NCBI RefSeq assembly: GCF_023821985.2
Contig: NZ_CP098805.1
Location: 930,001-994,000, forward strand
DNA from: Dyadobacter chenhuakuii
GTDB taxonomy: Bacteria; Bacteroidota; Bacteroidia; Cytophagales; Spirosomataceae
Direction of reading: 5' to 3'
DNA length: 64,000 nt
Shown: positions 16,913-25,839 of the stretch, piece by piece
How the letters are laid out: each line of letters opens with the position of its first letter
Numbering within the stretch: the stretch's first letter is position 1
Position numbers and translations under genes: made by a program
Notes under the pieces: model-generated
Told to the model about the DNA's origin: nothing
The model's database searches: none
Seen by the model: only the letters and a program-made list of their open reading frames with translations

Positions 16913-17815
16913 TTACGGATTGTTTCTAACCAAATTGGGAGTTACGCCAAATCGTTTCTTGAAAGCATTATTAAAATGCTGAGGAGTTGCATAACCTAGC
17001 TCAAAAGCTACTTCGGCTGCGGTCTTTTGCGTGTCCCGCAGATATTGAAAAGCCGTATTAAGTCGCTGGTCAGTAAGATATCCAAAAATCGTAGTCTGGA
17101 ACATTTCCTTAAAGCCATGTTTCAACTTGAACTCATTCATGCCAACAAGCTTTCCGATTTCAGACAATGTCGGCGGCGATTCTAATCGCCCATTGATCAG
17201 ATCACGAACGGCGATGATTTTTTCTTTATCCTGCCTGGTCAGCACATACGCCCGCTTTCCTGCGTTTTTCAATGACGACTCCGCTGAGAGAACCAATAGT
17301 TCCAGGCATTTCGAAAGAATGAAGATTTGCTTCATGCCGCCGCTATATGGACAATGAATGACCTGCCGGATCACATTTTCAATAGCCGGATTAATACTGC
17401 CCCAATTCTTGCTAAGCATTATACTTTTGCCGGATATGACAGCCTCACAAAAATCTTCGAGCTGATTATCCGCATTTTGGGCAAATGAAATAAAAGAAGC
17501 TTTCGAAAACTGTATCCCGAACGTTTCGACCTGCGGGGTTTTATTTTCTAAAATAATGTCGAAACCCTCCGAATACATCATATTCTGGTGGCTGCCAACC
17601 AGATCAAAGCGTTTGTTTAGCTGCTGGTGGGTAAATTGATAATCCCCCTTCAATCCAAAATGTAATCGCACCACATCATCACGCCTGCTGATCGGGATAC
17701 GTTCAGATCCTTGATATTGTGATATATTGTGGCTTACCCTCAAATCATCCGTGCACCAGGAAACGCTTCTAAATTTCCCCGTTTCGTTAACCAATTCCTG
17801 CGTTAGCTCCTCCAT
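16913..17815 (-). CDS. AraC-family transcriptional regulator
   Basis: Protein of 300 residues. The C-terminal ~100 residues hold the double helix-turn-helix: PPTLSEIGKLVGMNEFKLKH, then TAAEVAFELGYATPQHFNNA and FKKRFGVTPNLVR. The N-terminal part has no domain I recognise and should bind a ligand or dimerise. ATG 17815 fits. It is upstream of the SRPBCC gene, its likely target or partner, and divergent from the lipoprotein gene at 17960. Confidence 0.9.
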   Translation of the reverse strand: MEELTQELVNETGKFRSVSWCTDDLRVSHNISQYQGSERIPISRRDDVVRLHFGLKGDYQFTHQQLNKRFDLVGSHQNMMYSEGFDIILENKTPQVETFGIQFSKASFISFAQNADNQLEDFCEAVISGKSIMLSKNWGSINPAIENVIRQVIHCPYSGGMKQIFILSKCLELLVLSAESSLKNAGKRAYVLTRQDKEKIIAVRDLINGRLESPPTLSEIGKLVGMNEFKLKHGFKEMFQTTIFGYLTDQRLNTAFQYLRDTQKTAAEVAFELGYATPQHFNNAFKKRFGVTPNLVRNNP

Positions 17816-17959
17816 GATTGCCTTGTTATCTGCTAATTATTTTGCACTGCCTCACTGACTTTTTGCAGCTAAAATAAAAAATGTAAGTTTACAAGCAGCG
17901 TTTTCAGGCGATAATCAGTCATACCTTGGAAGGCTAAAAATCTTGTATAACAATTTTCA

Positions 17960-18901
17960 ATGAACAAGAAAATTTTACTGCTCTGCTTCATTACAGCATT
18001 TACTTTCGGTTGCAACAATGTTGTGGACGTACAAGAGCCGGATACGGAAGTGGTGCCCGAAACTGCTATTTCCGCGATCAAGACGCGTTACCCGGATGCC
18101 GGGCAGTTCGTTTTCAAAACGCTTATTCAGGATCAACTTTGGAAAGCGAAGTTTTTTAGCCGCGCTAATTCATATGAAACGCAGGTAAGCCCCTCAGCTA
18201 TTTCGGGTGATGTGTTCATCAATACGAATGATGTAAGTCTTTACAAAGGCTTGACAGACAAGCTTGTAGTTTCGGGAGGGACACTTTCCAATGTACAATT
18301 GCGGGAAAATGCAGGCGATAATGCGGCGCGGATGCAGTACATGCTGAACGGAAAGGCTCAGCTTTTAAACTATTATGTGCTTGCCGACTGGCACATTGTA
18401 AAACTCAGCGCGCCTTATCCGGTGGAGTCATATACGGTGGAGCTTTCCGAGGTGCCGGAAAAAATTGCGTCTTTTTGTAGTCAGGCCAAAATTGACATTG
18501 ATAGTACCCAAATAGTCGTCAATGAAGATCAGGCAAATAAAAAGACTTACATAATCCATCCCGAAGCAGCACTGTTTCCCATTTTTTTTGACCAGGAGGG
18601 CAATGTGAAGTGGATCGCAAAAAATTCGGATGGGTCGGCGCTGGAAGACAAGCGAAATGATGAGGTAGGCAGCGCCGAGCTATTTGATAAAATAAAGGGA
18701 GGTTTTACAGATTTCAATGTGCCTAACACACTGGCTTTCGAAGCGAAATATAATGATCTGAGTAGTATCAGATATGTTTTTCAAAGAAAAAGCGGCCCCG
18801 AAGGCACGCGTGATTTCATTAGTGAAACCCATGAAGTCTTTGTGAATGGAAATTCCGGGGAGGTGATATTTGAACAATATTCATCCTATGTTTATAAATA
18901 G
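17960..18901 (+). CDS. Lipoprotein next to an ECF sigma factor
   Basis: Protein of 313 residues with an SPII signal (MNKKILLLCFITAFTFGCNN, lipobox FGC18). The mature part starts with a segment like PepSY-type proteins (TAISAIKTRYPDAGQFVFKT, then LWKAKFFSRANSYETQV) and later repeats the pattern (IKGGFTDFNVPNTLAFEAKY). I find no named family. It is related in layout to the lipoprotein at 20916, which closes the same cluster. A sensing or envelope role with the ECF system at 18951 is inferred from position only. Confidence 0.7.
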   Translation: MNKKILLLCFITAFTFGCNNVVDVQEPDTEVVPETAISAIKTRYPDAGQFVFKTLIQDQLWKAKFFSRANSYETQVSPSAISGDVFINTNDVSLYKGLTDKLVVSGGTLSNVQLRENAGDNAARMQYMLNGKAQLLNYYVLADWHIVKLSAPYPVESYTVELSEVPEKIASFCSQAKIDIDSTQIVVNEDQANKKTYIIHPEAALFPIFFDQEGNVKWIAKNSDGSALEDKRNDEVGSAELFDKIKGGFTDFNVPNTLAFEAKYNDLSSIRYVFQRKSGPEGTRDFISETHEVFVNGNSGEVIFEQYSSYVYK

Positions 18902-18950
18902 TTGGATATTATTCTCAGGCCAAACAGCGCGGATTATTAAGAACTACTGA

Positions 18951-19535
18951 ATGGCCCTTTTTAGATCGAAATTAAAGACGGACCTGACCGAGCTTGTGAG
19001 GGCCTGCCAACGGCAGGATTCACGGGCTCAGGTTGTTTTTTATGATCGGTACAAAGGGAAATTGCTCGGGATATGCGTGCGGTATGCCAAAACCGTTGCC
19101 GCAGCCGAGGATATATTTCAGGAAGGAATCATGAAGATCTTCTCCAAAATAGGAGAGATCTCGAACCCCGAATCCATCGACAGCTGGGTGAAAACCATTA
19201 TGATCCGGCATGCGATCGATTACTATAATCAGGTTACGCGGAAAGAAATCCTGAGCAGCTCCTATGAAAATGTAGAAATGGAATGGCAGGTGGACGATCA
19301 CAGCGCTGTCTTGCATCGGATGGACGTGGAAATTTTACTGGAAACGATCAATGAACTTCCGGACGGATACCGCATTGTGGTAAACCTTTATTTTATCGAC
19401 GGTTATAAGCATTTTGAAATCGCCCGGATGCTGGGAATTATGGAGGCAACGTCCCGTTCACAATTGGCACGCGGACGTAACTTACTTTTCAAATTATTAG
19501 AACAAAAAGGAATCAAGCAGCATGAAATCCTCTGA
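18951..19535 (+). CDS. ECF-type RNA polymerase sigma factor
   Basis: Protein of 194 residues. Region 2 is AQVVFYDRYKGKLLGICVRY to AAAEDIFQEGIMKIF (residues about 27-65). Region 4 is ELPDGYRIVVNLYFIDGYKH, then FEIARMLGIMEATSRSQLAR. This is the Bacteroidota ECF group usually paired with a one-pass anti-sigma or sensor protein. Its end overlaps the next start by 14 bp, indicating coupling. It probably responds to an envelope signal transmitted by the product of 19522. Confidence 0.92.
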   Translation: MALFRSKLKTDLTELVRACQRQDSRAQVVFYDRYKGKLLGICVRYAKTVAAAEDIFQEGIMKIFSKIGEISNPESIDSWVKTIMIRHAIDYYNQVTRKEILSSSYENVEMEWQVDDHSAVLHRMDVEILLETINELPDGYRIVVNLYFIDGYKHFEIARMLGIMEATSRSQLARGRNLLFKLLEQKGIKQHEIL

Positions 19536-20802
19536 TGATGAATTAAATGATGCTATAAAAAATGCGCTGAAAAGCTCGCTTGGAAATTTTGAGCGAAAAC
19601 CCGGGGCATCTCTGGACGAGCGCATTTATAACAAACTGGGCCATAAGCCAAGCCGCAAACCTTTATGGGCTGCATTTGGCCTTCTGGCAGTTATGGTGGT
19701 GCTTTCGCTCTGGTATGTAAATGCTGGCCGGAAAGAAATAGGCGCTGTCTCAACAAAGCCGGTAACCGGAAATGTTACTCCCAAAGCACTACCTGAGCAA
19801 AATAAGGCAAAAATTAATGTCAAAAACCAGGGCAGTGAAACGGTTTTAAATACTACTGCCGAAGCTCCCTCATCAATTATTGATGATCACAAAGTTGTAT
19901 CCGAACACCGCGTCGCCGTTAAGAAAAAGGCAAGAATTCAATCTGTAAATCAGTCCCCGGCAACACAGTCCGGAACATTGGATTTGCATCAGAATACTAA
20001 AATTAACACCCAACAAATTGCCTCCGCCGATGACCAGGGTTACGGCAAGCCGGTCGCCCCGACTCATATCGGCAACATTCATGTAACAGAACTCGACCTG
20101 CATCATGTTCTGAAATATCCAGCATTGCCGCTGCCCATGATCACAGCGCCTCTGCTAGCAACCACGCCGGACAGTATTCCGCAAAATGTGGCTGACAAGA
20201 AGTCCGCTGGTTCCTGGAAACCTGCTATGCTTGTTAATTTCTCGGGAACAAACACATCGCAGAGTGTCTATCTGCTGCCGAACACCCATTCGCGTATCTT
20301 GAAGGTGTCTTTCCCAAACGCGCTTGCTAACATTGGTTATAAAATTGGTGTTGGGATGCAGGTGAAAAGCTATCAATTGATGCTCAATTACAGTCACTTG
20401 CAGTATCAGACGGAATTCGTGTACGCACTTGAAGAGTTTACCGCCGTGCCGACAAATGCAAGCTACAATTTCCGAAGATTGGGCACGGCCCGTGTTGTAA
20501 AAAGCGCATTTGACGTCGTAGGACTGGCCGCCAGGAAGCATTTCGATTTCGAGACAAAACCTTTGGGCGCGCTGTATGCGCAAATAGGAATGGAGTACTC
20601 CCGTTCTGTTTCGGGCTCGGATCAGCAGTTGCTGGGAGCAACAATAGCCGCGGGCAAAAGGATTTTTACAGGCCCGAAAGCAACCATTTTGATAGGACCT
20701 TTCTTCGAATATAACATCATTCGCATGCTTACAGCAGAAGAAAATGTAAAAATCAGGACGAATCAGGTTGGGATTTCGCTCGGTTTGAAATTCAATAATT
20801 GA
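19522..20802 (+). CDS. Membrane-anchored ECF partner with C-terminal beta-barrel-like domain
   Basis: Protein of 426 residues. A short cytosolic N-terminus (MKSSDDELNDAIKNALKSSL) precedes one membrane helix (PLWAAFGLLAVMVVLSLWYV, about 50-69). A low-complexity periplasmic linker follows, and then a strand-rich domain ending GPFFEYNIIRMLTAEENVKI and IGISLGLKFN, as in outer-membrane beta-barrel proteins. Overlap with the sigma gene suggests the N-terminal part binds the sigma factor. Bridging both membranes would be notable; I infer the anti-sigma role from context and topology. Confidence 0.7.
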   Translation: MKSSDDELNDAIKNALKSSLGNFERKPGASLDERIYNKLGHKPSRKPLWAAFGLLAVMVVLSLWYVNAGRKEIGAVSTKPVTGNVTPKALPEQNKAKINVKNQGSETVLNTTAEAPSSIIDDHKVVSEHRVAVKKKARIQSVNQSPATQSGTLDLHQNTKINTQQIASADDQGYGKPVAPTHIGNIHVTELDLHHVLKYPALPLPMITAPLLATTPDSIPQNVADKKSAGSWKPAMLVNFSGTNTSQSVYLLPNTHSRILKVSFPNALANIGYKIGVGMQVKSYQLMLNYSHLQYQTEFVYALEEFTAVPTNASYNFRRLGTARVVKSAFDVVGLAARKHFDFETKPLGALYAQIGMEYSRSVSGSDQQLLGATIAAGKRIFTGPKATILIGPFFEYNIIRMLTAEENVKIRTNQVGISLGLKFNN

Positions 20803-20915
20803 GTCGGATTATCCTGAGCGGCATTGGGAGAATTTCTTTAAAATTTTTTTAGAGATGAAGCAGCGGTTACATAAGGAAATCGCGTCTGTATAACAAAACT
20901 CAACTCCACCTCCGA

Positions 20916-21983
20916 ATGCAGGCTAAGGATCAGGCTGTTCCCTTGCTATCAGGCTCTAAAACGCTCGTTGTAGCTACATTTTTTATGCTCGTTGTGCTCA
21001 TCAGCAGGTGCAGCCGCGAAAAAATTGAACCCCATCTGGATGTTCCCGGCAGCGCAAGGCACATGATTTACCAAAAATATCCCGCTGCGGAAATCTCGAA
21101 GATGAAGGTTTTGGAGCCAGGCAAGGTTTATCAACTCAGTTTTCGGTATAAAGGCGCTAATTACCAATCGGTTGTCAACAATGCAGGCATTTTAAACACG
21201 GCCAGGCAGGCAGACGAAGGAATTCCTGAGGCGCTACTTGCGAAGCTTGAAACTCTGGCTATCAGAGGTGGCCGCATCAGCAACCACAGGGTCGTGGAAT
21301 CTTACTATGCGGGAGGTCCGGATAAGGAAGATGTCTATGATTATCACCTGAATGGGAAGGATTATGTGCTGACAGGTGGCGCGTACGGCGTCATTCTCAG
21401 GCCTTACCAACAAACTTCCTACGTCACAAAATCCATCGATGACCTTCCCGAAAAGATCCGGCAATTTATCAATTCGAGGCACAAGCCCAACCACGCCTTC
21501 GTGAACAGCCTGACAAATTTGAATGAGCCAAGCAGGGATTACATTATGGAAAATAATGAGCTTACTTTCATGGAATGCGTGGTAAGCATCTTTCCGGACG
21601 GTTCAAAAATCTACTCAGTTACTGTCAATTTCCTGGGTGTCACCGGATTGTCGGGGATGCGATTTGATGAGGATGGTAATCTGATATCGATTCCTCAGTT
21701 TAACCGCATCAGACAATTTAACACGGATTTCACTACGCTCTCGTGGATTTCCAACTTGAAAACGAGTGAAATCAAGTATTTCCGGGACCTTTTTGCGGCT
21801 CAATCTCATCTTTTCGGCTTCAACCTGGACAGCCAGCAGAATTTTGGCAAGAGTTTTAAAAGTGAGTTCGAGAATTTCAAGTGCTATGAATTCGAACTGT
21901 ATAATAGTAACCGTGAGCGCTGGAGCATGCATTACAATGAGCAGAAAGCACTCGTTTATTATTCCTATTCCTCCCCGCAGTAA
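20916..21983 (+). CDS. Lipoprotein-like protein, paralogue of 17960 in layout
   Basis: Protein of 355 residues. A membrane-like segment (TLVVATFFMLVVLISRC) at about 16-32 ends in a lipobox-like ISRC, after a 15-residue N-terminal extension. The mature part begins PGSARHMIYQKYPAAEISKM, resembling the AISAIKTRYPDAG start of the protein at 17960, and has a matching middle domain. No known family. Start ATG 20916 is the only one that includes the membrane segment. It belongs to the ECF cluster. Confidence 0.6.
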   Translation: MQAKDQAVPLLSGSKTLVVATFFMLVVLISRCSREKIEPHLDVPGSARHMIYQKYPAAEISKMKVLEPGKVYQLSFRYKGANYQSVVNNAGILNTARQADEGIPEALLAKLETLAIRGGRISNHRVVESYYAGGPDKEDVYDYHLNGKDYVLTGGAYGVILRPYQQTSYVTKSIDDLPEKIRQFINSRHKPNHAFVNSLTNLNEPSRDYIMENNELTFMECVVSIFPDGSKIYSVTVNFLGVTGLSGMRFDEDGNLISIPQFNRIRQFNTDFTTLSWISNLKTSEIKYFRDLFAAQSHLFGFNLDSQQNFGKSFKSEFENFKCYEFELYNSNRERWSMHYNEQKALVYYSYSSPQ

Positions 21984-22013
21984 ATCAAAATCCCTACAGT
22001 TTTAAGTATACCA

Positions 22014-24146
22014 ATGCATAAATCTATACTTTGCGTTCTGGCGAAAGCACTGATGCTCGTGCTTTTTATCTCGCCGGTCGTTTTCTCTCAAATTAAAATT
22101 ACGTCGCCGGTTTATCAGGCTGTATATCAAAGGGATATTCAGGGTTGGAGGACCGTTTCGGTTTCCGGCACGTACTCGGTGCCGGTTGATAAAATAGAAA
22201 TAAGGGCAGTCCCGGTTGCCAAAGGCCAGGAAATAGACATTCCGTGGCAGGAGCTGCAACAGAAGCCGCAGGGAGGCGTTTTTATGGGGAATATAAAGCT
22301 AAAAGGAGGCTGGTACGCTCTGGAAGTGAGGGGCGTAACCAATGGCAGCGTGGTAGGCCGTGACGTTCTCACACGCATGGGGGTGGGAGAGGTTTTCATC
22401 ATTGCAGGGCAATCTAATGCACAAGGGCTTAAAGACAAACCTGCTCCTCCCGGCGCAACGGACGACCGCGTGCTCTACATTGATAACTACGAAAACGACG
22501 AGCTCGGCCAGTATCCCGACTTGCTGACTGATCCTGTGCCGCCATCGTTTTCAAAAATAAGCAGTAACCTGAAAACAATGTCGCCCCGCGGCCAAACCGC
22601 CTGGTGCTGGGGCATTCTAGGTGAACAGCTCGTTGCGCATCTGGATGTACCCGTTGTATTCATCAATGTTGCATGGGAGGGAACAGCCATTAAAAACTGG
22701 GCGGAAAGTGCCGCCGGCCTCCCGACTACGAGTTTATACGGACATGTGTATGCGAAGGATATGCCGTACGCCAACCTGAGGATTGCTGCCCGTAACTATG
22801 TCAACCAATATGGGGTCCGGGCAGTGCTTTGGATGCAGGGAGAAACGGACGCTGTATACAAAACACCTTCGGCCAATTACAGCCGCGACTTGCAGTTTCT
22901 CATGAATCGCCTGGGCATGGATACCGGAAAAAGGATTACCTGGGTTATTGCCAGAACATCGCGCGCGTCCGCTGCGAAAGAAATACCATCCTCAGTCAAT
23001 CCCGATATTATTGCGGCGCAGAATGCTGTTCTGAATACAGACTTTAATCCAACATATCCAGGGCCTGAAACCGATCCTTTGGTCCCAAACCGGATCGATG
23101 GAACGCATTTCGAAGGTGTAGAAGGGTTAACCATCCTGGCCAATGCATGGAATGCAAGTCTGGACGCCAACTTTTTCTCAACTGTAACGCCAGCCAATCC
23201 GGCAGAGCTGCCGACGGTCACTACCAGCTGCGTTACCGAAAACAATGCAGTTGCCGTTTCGCTCCCGACAGGTTATCAATCCTATGAATGGACCAATGGG
23301 GAGCGCGGCAACACGATTCAGATATCTTCCCCTGGAACTTACCGTGCAACCGTCAGGGACGCATCGGGAAACTCAATTCTTACGCCCGTCGTCGTGCTGG
23401 AAAGCGACCCTAAGCCTGCGCGTCCAGGCATTGTAGAAGAAGGCCAGCAGCAAGCCTGCGCCAATTCTTCATTTCAGTTCAATATTTCCAACGGAACCGA
23501 TCTGTATACCTGGTATCGCGAAGGTTCCGCAACGCCATTTGCAACGGGGACGGTTGCAAAGGTGGAAGAAAGTGGTGATTATTATGTAAAAGGACAAAAT
23601 GTATACGGCTGTGTTTCAGAAAATTCCGTCACTTCTTCCCTTATGGTCCGGCCACCTGTTGCGCCGCCAGTTATCGAGCCATCCGGCCCTTTTTCACTCA
23701 TGGCGCGCGTTGAAGACGAGGGCAATAAGGTGCAATTTTTGTGGAGCAGACCGGGATCAGAGAGCGACACGACTGCCGAAATGGTCAAAATTTTGAAAAC
23801 CGGACTGTATTCTGCCCGGGCAAAAGTTGCATACACCCTGGAAAATAATTTACTTAGCTGCTATTCCGACAAAGCATCCTCAGAGATCACGGAAGTTGAG
23901 AAAACTGACGTCGTCGTGTATCCCAATCCGGTCCAGAACAATTTCGTTTATATTGAGTCGAAGGACGACATTCAGGATGCGCGGGTTACCTTATTTGATA
24001 TCAAAGGAAGGGCCTTAAAGTCAGTTTCGCCCGATTCTTTCGGAAACAGGGTGCGGCTGGATACAGGCCACCTGCCATCGGGCAAATACATCATCCAGGT
24101 AACCGGCAAAGGCCAGAGAGTAACCAAACAGCTTATTTTTAATTGA
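22014..24146 (+). CDS. SGNH-family carbohydrate esterase with T9SS sorting domain
   Basis: Protein of 710 residues with a signal peptide (MHKSILCVLAKALMLVLFIS). The SGNH catalytic blocks are visible: GQSNAQG with Ser134, NVAWEGTAIKNW, WMQGETDA, and DGTHFEG carrying the Asp/His pair. This matches the sialate O-acetylesterase-like group. Ig-like segments follow (SYEWTNGERGNTIQISSPGT, then FQFNISNGTDLYTWYREG), then a type A sorting domain (VVVYPNPVQNNFVYIES to LPSGKYIIQVTGKG). It should remove acyl groups from extracellular glycans at the surface or outside the cell. Confidence 0.88.
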   Translation: MHKSILCVLAKALMLVLFISPVVFSQIKITSPVYQAVYQRDIQGWRTVSVSGTYSVPVDKIEIRAVPVAKGQEIDIPWQELQQKPQGGVFMGNIKLKGGWYALEVRGVTNGSVVGRDVLTRMGVGEVFIIAGQSNAQGLKDKPAPPGATDDRVLYIDNYENDELGQYPDLLTDPVPPSFSKISSNLKTMSPRGQTAWCWGILGEQLVAHLDVPVVFINVAWEGTAIKNWAESAAGLPTTSLYGHVYAKDMPYANLRIAARNYVNQYGVRAVLWMQGETDAVYKTPSANYSRDLQFLMNRLGMDTGKRITWVIARTSRASAAKEIPSSVNPDIIAAQNAVLNTDFNPTYPGPETDPLVPNRIDGTHFEGVEGLTILANAWNASLDANFFSTVTPANPAELPTVTTSCVTENNAVAVSLPTGYQSYEWTNGERGNTIQISSPGTYRATVRDASGNSILTPVVVLESDPKPARPGIVEEGQQQACANSSFQFNISNGTDLYTWYREGSATPFATGTVAKVEESGDYYVKGQNVYGCVSENSVTSSLMVRPPVAPPVIEPSGPFSLMARVEDEGNKVQFLWSRPGSESDTTAEMVKILKTGLYSARAKVAYTLENNLLSCYSDKASSEITEVEKTDVVVYPNPVQNNFVYIESKDDIQDARVTLFDIKGRALKSVSPDSFGNRVRLDTGHLPSGKYIIQVTGKGQRVTKQLIFN

Positions 24147-24162
24147 AACTTAAATAATACTC

Positions 24163-25182
24163 ATGCTTAAATTTTACACTTACCTGGTATTGGGCGCCGC
24201 AGGCCTTTTCACTTTTTCATGCAACCTTCAAGATCACGTCATACCTACAACACCGGATGTGTATGTGGCGGGTTATCAGTACGGAGAAAATAACAACACG
24301 GCCAGGTACTGGAGAAATGGACAGGCGGTGGACCTGATGTCAAATAACAATGGGATCGTGGCAACTTCAATAGCTGCCTCCGGTGCTGATGTGCACGTGG
24401 TAGGCTGGGATGGGGACAGCACATTGACAGCCCATGCCAGATACTGGAAAAATGGTGCTTTGCAATCCCTTTCGGGCCAGTATGCTCCGTCTGTTCTTAG
24501 TAAAGTGCTGTTATCGGGCGGTGATGTATATGTTGCGGGCTCCGGTGCAGATGCGGGTGGTTACTATGCCCTGTATTGGAAGAATGGGGTGCCCGTAAGT
24601 CTGAACAATTCATTTAGCGGATGGGCTAGAGATATGGCCATAGCGAATGGAGATGTGTATGTGACCGGAACTGCCTCCAACGGCGTAGGAGCAAATACAG
24701 TTGCTAAATACTGGAAAAACGGCGTTGATGTAGACTTAACAAATGGAACTGAACAGACTTTCCCAAGCGGAATAGCCGTATCGGGTACTGACGTTCACGT
24801 TGTGGGCACGACGGGAGGAAAGTATAGAACTGTTGCTAAATATTGGAAGAATGGCGTTGAAACCGTCCTTAGTCCTTCATCATATCATTCAAATGCGGAA
24901 GACGTTGCAGTGGCAGGGAACGACGTTTATATTGTTGGAAATGTCGGCGACAGCCTCAATTATTACACCGCCAACATTTGGAAAAACGGCATCGCCACAC
25001 CACTTCCAGGCGGCGTAGCAGCAACGGGAATCACAATCATCGGCAATGATATTTATGTTTCCGGCGCTGGTTTGAACGGCGTTACAAGCATCGCCAAATA
25101 TTGGAAAAACGGCGCGCCGATCGAACTTTCCGACGGCACCAAGAACGCCACAACAACATCTATCTTCGTTGCAGCTCCTTAA
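24163..25182 (+). CDS. Lipoprotein with seven YWKNG repeats, predicted beta-propeller
   Basis: Protein of 339 residues with an SPII signal (lipobox FSC20). The rest consists of seven repeats of about 45 residues with the consensus A.YWKNG....L.......IA.SG.DVYVVG. The N-terminal strand DVYVAGYQYG and the C-terminal half-repeat ending at AAP would complete one blade, as in a seven-bladed propeller closed by a velcro strand. I know of no function. It lies 16 bp after the SGNH esterase, so the two are probably co-transcribed. Confidence 0.75.
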   Translation: MLKFYTYLVLGAAGLFTFSCNLQDHVIPTTPDVYVAGYQYGENNNTARYWRNGQAVDLMSNNNGIVATSIAASGADVHVVGWDGDSTLTAHARYWKNGALQSLSGQYAPSVLSKVLLSGGDVYVAGSGADAGGYYALYWKNGVPVSLNNSFSGWARDMAIANGDVYVTGTASNGVGANTVAKYWKNGVDVDLTNGTEQTFPSGIAVSGTDVHVVGTTGGKYRTVAKYWKNGVETVLSPSSYHSNAEDVAVAGNDVYIVGNVGDSLNYYTANIWKNGIATPLPGGVAATGITIIGNDIYVSGAGLNGVTSIAKYWKNGAPIELSDGTKNATTTSIFVAAP

Positions 25183-25206
25183 TTAAGGTTGTATTTAAAT
25201 TAAAAT

Positions 25207-25238
25207 AAAGGCAAACCGCATGGCCGCGGTTTGCCTTT
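25207..25238. terminator. Bidirectional terminator hairpin
   Basis: AAAGGCAAACCGC (25207-25219) is an exact inverted copy of 25226-25238, with a 6-nt loop. The A and T ends make it usable by both convergent genes (24163 and 25242). Confidence 0.85.
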
Positions 25239-25241
25239 ACT

Positions 25242-25727
25242 TTAACGCTTTGCTTCATTCCGTTCCGGCAATTGCCTGCAATCGGTTTTGGCTAGTGCAA
25301 CACCTGAATATTGCACTTTGGATCTGTCTTTGAAGGCGAATTTGCCGTCTTTGAATGTTCTTTCGCCGCGGCCTTCTATGAGTAATGTGTCTTTTCGGAG
25401 GAATGTGACTTCGTTGACATATTCAGAATCAGATGACATGAATGTGTACAGGCCCCAGATGGTGTCGCCGTGCATTGTTCCCATGAGCAGGCCGTTATCC
25501 TGCTGTTTTTCATACAGTTTGTAACCCAGGCTGCCCTTTATGCTGTCTCCATAAACAAGTGCATTGAGCAGCACCGTGTCTTTTTTGACGAAGGAGGCGT
25601 AGCAGGAATTGAAGACGCTGTCTGAATCCGATGTTTTTCTGTTAAGACCTGTATTTTCAGTAGGCCCGGAGTTACAGGAGGTTAGGAAAATCAATGCTAG
25701 GGAAATCAGGACGATACAAGTTTTCAT
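25242..25727 (-). CDS. Small lipoprotein of unknown function
   Basis: Protein of 161 residues with an SPII signal (MKTCIVLISLALIFLTSCNS, Cys18). The mature part is strand-rich (LNALVYGDSIKGSLGYKLYE, then GLLMGTMHGDTIWGLYTF and TLLIEGRGERTFKDGKFAF), a pattern common in small Bacteroidota lipoproteins. No family recognised. It stands alone behind the bidirectional terminator. Confidence 0.75.
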   Translation of the reverse strand: MKTCIVLISLALIFLTSCNSGPTENTGLNRKTSDSDSVFNSCYASFVKKDTVLLNALVYGDSIKGSLGYKLYEKQQDNGLLMGTMHGDTIWGLYTFMSSDSEYVNEVTFLRKDTLLIEGRGERTFKDGKFAFKDRSKVQYSGVALAKTDCRQLPERNEAKR

Positions 25728-25839
25728 AGATCTTTTTTGGCGTTACAGGTTTGCGGCAGGCGTGACCTGCTTTCCGGCAAAGCTAAATCAGTATCGGTCG
25801 GATAAAAGTGATGGTCGTCAGTTTACAAAACGATAATGA

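Noticed and set aside
24163..25182. YWKNG repeats as a possible DNA repeat or CRISPR-like array
   Set aside because: The repetition is at protein level with variable DNA and lies inside one intact coding frame.
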